DNA of 64,000 nt from Rotaria socialis (Eukaryota > Rotifera > Eurotatoria > Philodinida > Philodinidae), in the NCBI GenBank assembly GCA_905331475.1, contig CAJNYU010002345.1:1-64000 (forward strand), in the 5' to 3' direction. A program made the translations under genes and the position numbers. Below, in pieces: positions 60,801 through 64,000 of the stretch; positions within the stretch are counted from its first letter, which is position 1, and the number at the start of each line of letters is the position of its first letter. Under the pieces are notes generated by a model. That model saw only the letters and a list, made by a program, of their open reading frames with translations. It was not told where the DNA came from and did not search any database.

Positions 60801-61474
60801 ACTCAAATAAAATTTAAGAAAATAATTGAATACCAAACGACAAACAGAACGCTAGTAAACCATCAAATACCCTTGGGAAATGAATGAAGCTTGTTTGAGA
60901 TTAATCTGAGTGAACTCTCTTGTCTAATTATTTAAAAATAAATAAATAAAATGTGTTTATTCTAGAGAAGAAAAACGTCGATTAAAACGCTTAGAACGTA
61001 AACGTCAACATGAAGAAAAAACTCTAGCAATTAAAATAGCATTAGAAGAACGAAAAATGTTAATTGCTCATCGAAAATTAGAATCCATGCGATTACTTGA
61101 AGAATTATTTAATCGTGTCAAAGTAAGATCATTCATGGCATTGATTTTTCTACATAATCTATTATATTTTCTTCTAGGTGCAAATTGCACAAGAAGAATT
61201 GAATAAAAAAGAACGCGAACTTCACACAGAACGTTTACGTGGTATGGATATGGATACATCAAATCCAAATAATTCATCATCATTTATGCCAAGTCAATTA
61301 TTGCCACAAGCAACAACAAAAGAATATAAATCAACCAATAATAATAATAATAACAATAAAGAAATCATTGAAGCACAATTAAATGAATTACGTAAAGAAT
61401 TTTATCAAAAAGATGAAACTATTGACGATATTCTAAGAAAACGAACAAATATTATTGACCGAAAAGTTTTTTAA
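57807..61474 (+). CDS. AKAP17A: AKAP17A-like splicing-associated A-kinase anchor protein (7 exons)
   Basis: Exons 57807-57866, 57929-58351, 59791-60153, 60208-60356, 60414-60497, 60966-61122 and 61178-61474 join in phase. Conserved segments match human AKAP17A (XE7): LYLKPIARINISV-like MYLKPIARINISVPIPP, STWEIMDKIRELI, LYRFEGELESKVAARS, FPTRHDW-like YPTRTEWETFFRESKSMNET, then GERADTVHIEGLPIRWF. An RRM-like segment follows (VFSTFGEIRCCDIPSLDPFR, YIQYSEYIGFVKAMDACRN, DFDRTRHLSDRMIKKR). The rest is a long charged Arg/Lys/Glu coiled coil, with PKA-anchoring helices expected there. The human C-terminal RS domain is absent and the protein is about 510 aa. The human protein sits in splicing factor compartments and influences alternative splicing. 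Intron 2 is 1.4 kb and filled with repeats, against 50-470 bp for the others. Confidence 0.93.
58352..59790. other. AKAP17A intron 2, filled with repeat-like sequence
   Basis: The intron holds a perfect palindrome at 58753-58800. It also has a tract rich in AACCTGAACC/GGTTGGACC words at about 58927-59085, and TCCTGATTTT words near both edges (58460-58505 and 59610-59650). These are probably pieces of one or more inserted elements; I could not define clean ends. Confidence 0.5.
58753..58800. repeat. Perfect 21-bp inverted repeat with a 6-base loop
   Basis: GTATTACGAACAATACAAAT plus G, then AAAGTG, then the exact complement. Likely the core of a small hairpin MITE; outer sequences CGCATTACGACAGTTGAG and GGCCAACGGGAA are only weakly related. 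Confidence 0.85.
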
Positions 61475-61480
61475 TATACA

Positions 61481-61504
61481 ATATATATATATATATATAT
61501 ATAT
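61481..61504. repeat. (AT)n microsatellite
   Basis: About twelve AT units in the 3' flank of AKAP17A, a few bases after its stop. Confidence 0.9.
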
Positions 61505-61618
61505 GTTTAGATATTCATGTTGTATAAAGTACAAAAAATAACACACTTGGAAGTTGTTTGTTTGTTTTTCCTCATTTGTCAAATAAAATGCAAAACAAAA
61601 GAAAAAGAAAAATTGATT

Positions 61619-62047
61619 TTATTTTTTTGACTGTAATTCGATCAAAAGTTTTTCAAATTCATCTCGACTTATTCGATCATCATGATTTGTATCAGCTGTT
61701 TTCATCATTTCTTCGAGGAGTTCATCGTCAATACTTTCACCTAAATTTTGCATAGTCTCACGAATTTCTTGTCGAGTTATGTAATTATCTTGATTTCGAT
61801 CAAATAAAGCAAATATTGAAGTTAATTTTTTTTCAAATGATGTTCGATGAAAACGTTTTTCTCGTTCTAATAAGATTTTTTTATACAATTGAAATTCTTC
61901 TTTTGATATTCGTTTATCATCATTAATATCAAGTTCTTTAAATATACGTAATAATATTTCATTCGAATCGCACAGGTGAGAAAAATTTCTTAATAAAGAA
62001 ACAAATAATCGATTGATAGATTCTTTTTCGGGGTTACTTACAATCAC
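61619..62047 (-). CDS. EF-hand calcium-binding protein, 5' end not found
   Basis: The open frame of about 140 codons has three canonical 12-residue EF loops: DINDDKRISKEE, DRNQDNYITRQE and DTNHDDRISRDE. The spacing is like the last three hands of calmodulin/troponin C-type proteins, ending FEKLLIELQSKK. No in-frame ATG occurs before the first hand, and the frame opens at a GTG. The true start must lie in an upstream exon that I could not identify, or the gene is truncated. The sequence after the GTG (ATTGTAAGTAAC) also contains a donor-like GTAAGT. It faces AKAP17A, with 144 bp between stops. Calcium binding is likely; target unknown. Confidence 0.75.
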   Translation of the reverse strand: MIVSNPEKESINRLFVSLLRNFSHLCDSNEILLRIFKELDINDDKRISKEEFQLYKKILLEREKRFHRTSFEKKLTSIFALFDRNQDNYITRQEIRETMQNLGESIDDELLEEMMKTADTNHDDRISRDEFEKLLIELQSKK

Positions 62048-62652
62048 AGTTTACTTTATTGTACGCGAGATAATTACATATATTCAGGTAAAAATAAAAC
62101 TATCTTCATGTCATTTCAAACGTCCTTGAAATATGAATTGCCTCTGACGAATAGAGCCCGAAATTTGAATCGTTTAGGAATCTTTACTTTTACATGTAAG
62201 ATGGATGCGACTTAACTTTTTGAAAATTATTTCCTTTTTTTATCAGAATTCAATCTAAATCAGAAATTTTCAGCAGAAAAAAACTATTTTTCCAACTAAA
62301 AGGTAATCAAAACAATCGATAAAAATCAGAAAATACTCGTCGAGTTTTGAAGATGACAGCTTTTTTAGCAGTATATGATTGCTTAGTTTTTTTCTTATTT
62401 TGTAAATGTATTTTCTCCTATGTTAATCGATACATTCCATTCAACCTTGACGACAAACACAAAAATACATGTGTAGTTTTCAAAACTTGTTTTGCAGGTA
62501 TATCACGCGCTTTGTAAATAACAAAATATCAGTATCGTATACCGTGCAAAATCATGAGCAATACATATTTGTTCTTTTACCATAACACAAATCTAACATT
62601 GATTTCTATCACTGATAAAGTCTTCTGGTGTAAAATGTAAAACTGCAGGTAA
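62048..62652. other. Upstream flank of the EF-hand gene
   Basis: AT-rich. A missing first exon of the EF-hand gene could be here, but no ATG-containing frame with a donor in the right phase was recognised. Confidence 0.4.
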
Positions 62653-63563
62653 CAGTCTAAAATGTCCCCGCTATTTCGTCCTCGAATAAATGTCCTTCGG
62701 AAAAAATCTCCCTGAGAAATGGTCCTTAGAAATATTGTCCTCCGAAAAAATGTCTTTCATTTTCAACATGTGCTTTTGTAAAACATGAACTACTCGTATT
62801 CATAAAATCAATCATGTCATATAATCAATAAAAACGAATAAAATTCTAATTTATTTTCCATTGGCGACAAAAAATTAATTTCTTTTAATAATTCTTGTGG
62901 GTCAATTTGTTTCTTGTCGAATCGTTGATATAATTCTTTCATACGTTGTTCTGCAATTTTTGACTTGGGTTGCTTTGCACGAGGTTTCATTCCGCTATTA
63001 ATTTGAAAAATTAGGTTATGAACAGTTAAACTGTTCCAGAAAATCTTATCAATGCATCATCAGAATTTGTATGCAAAATTACGTTACAACTTCGGTTTGT
63101 ATATCGTCAAAATTTTAGTTTTCTTTCGATTAAAATTTTAAAATTGAAAAATTATAACCATTAATAATTAACATAAATTTTCCTTTATTCGAGTATATTT
63201 TTGTGATTGTTGGTTTAGTTGGACTTCGGTTGTAAAAATAAATTTTCAGGTGATTGAGATGGCGATGAACATTGAGTTTCATCAATAGTTGTCAACTTAT
63301 TAGATCCCATTAAAAATGTCTTATTGCGATTACGGAAAAATATTACGCAAAACAAAGAATGATACTGAAACGATATATTCTCTTGTTTTTATTGAAGTAT
63401 TTATACAGTAGTCGTATCCTCTGCAATAGACAATTAAAATATGCGCCGATATATTTCTTTCTTTAAGGCGTCATCTATATTTCACTAACACAGTTCAACA
63501 ACTAAAATTAAAGAATAAGGGACATTTTAACGAGGCATATTTTTTCAAGGACATTTTAGACCG
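62653..63563. mobile_element. Inverted-repeat-bounded element (about 911 bp) with AATGTCC motifs
   Basis: Left end CAGTCTAAAATGTCCCCG, right end (inverted) CGGTCTAAAATGTCCTTG. Both ends repeat the word AATGTCC/GGACATT several times in the first 100 bases (left) or 50 bases (right). The interior carries one short minus-strand ORF at 62990-62817. No transposase. Target duplication unclear. Confidence 0.6.
62817..62990 (-). CDS. Small ORF (57 aa) carried by the AATGTCC-ended element
   Basis: MKPRAKQPKSKIAEQRMKEL begins a basic, helix-prone stretch (YQRFDKKQIDPQELLKEINF) with good coding composition, followed by a hydrophobic end and TGA. It could be a captured exon or the N-terminus of a lost transposase or DNA-binding protein. 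Not recognised. Confidence 0.35.
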   Translation of the reverse strand: MKPRAKQPKSKIAEQRMKELYQRFDKKQIDPQELLKEINFLSPMENKLEFYSFLLII

Positions 63564-64000
63564 TATTCGAGTAACGAAGATTATCATTTAAAAAAATAGC
63601 ACTCAACGTTAAACAATACCGTCTTTAAGTTATGTGTTGTGTGTCAAGGTTAACGATGTTATGAAAGCATGGGTATCTACCACAAAATCATACTGTCACT
63701 TTTTCAAATGTCACTTGTGCATTCAATCAAAATGCGAATTTTTTATCGATCTCGACAGTTCGAATATGATGAGAAGAATTTTATTTTGATGCATAATGAT
63801 ACACGTAAGATTTTTCATTTTAGCTATTAAAGAATATATTGATCAATGCTTGTTTTTAATCCCTTAAATATTATATTATACTATTGCTGATAATTATATT
63901 TGAAAAATTCTAAAGCGATTAAGCTCTTCTATGTTATAGCGAATAAAAATTTAGAGCGATAAATGACACAAGAGATATTTTTATGTGGCCATGATACTTT
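63564..64000. other. Right-end spacer, nothing seen
   Basis: AT-rich to the window edge, with no open frame or repeat of note. Confidence 0.5.

Noticed and set aside
1..64000. tRNA, rRNA, CRISPR arrays and bacterial-type operon signals
   Set aside because: None recognised by eye; gene structure is clearly eukaryotic. A tRNA scan program would be needed to exclude tRNAs fully.

Overview
Eukaryotic genomic DNA, strongly AT-rich, with compact multi-exon genes, mostly very short GT..AG introns (about 45-80 nt) and long AT-rich spacers. The window looks like a bdelloid rotifer. The best lineage clue is a C-terminal fragment of an F-box/LRR-like family that I recognise as expanded in bdelloids (44551-45225). 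Compactness, abundant hairpin MITEs and splice acceptors just upstream of start codons (bdelloids trans-splice a spliced leader) agree with this. The taxonomic call is inference. There is one scaffold gap (659 N, 45314-45972) and a single N at 35408.

Layout. 1-15.4 kb: the 3' end of an unknown gene (+), a stop-riddled secreted-protein relic (+), an intact five-transmembrane prominin-like gene (-), a small basic ORF (+), a Ser/Thr-rich coiled-coil gene with one broken splice acceptor (-), and a CLOCK-like bHLH-PAS gene carrying several lesions (-). 17.8-24.9 kb: intact MINDY3-type deubiquitinase and a peptide-type class A GPCR (both -). 28-38.3 kb: a tight minus-strand run FBXL5 (iron sensor) > TAF3 (TFIID) > PPIL1 (spliceosomal cyclophilin), with only 91 and 164 bp between coding regions. 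38.4-52.3 kb: an accessory, repeat-rich segment with TA-flanked hairpin MITEs, a long inverted-repeat element enclosing the F-box/LRR-like gene and the gap, a secreted Cys-rich gene with one in-frame TGA, and a MITE flanked by an 8-bp direct repeat. 52.7-62 kb: HDAC1/2-type deacetylase (-), divergently followed by a NUDT6-like Nudix gene and AKAP17A (+, 61 bp apart), then a convergent EF-hand gene (-). 62.6-63.6 kb: another inverted-repeat-bounded element.

The intact conserved genes are mostly housekeeping gene-expression factors (TAF3, PPIL1, HDAC, AKAP17A) and ubiquitin or iron regulators (FBXL5, MINDY3). I reconstructed exon structures by hand from splice signals and reading-phase continuity. 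Most models close in phase from start to stop, which is the main support for them. Gene names rest on remembered family motifs, not on a database search.
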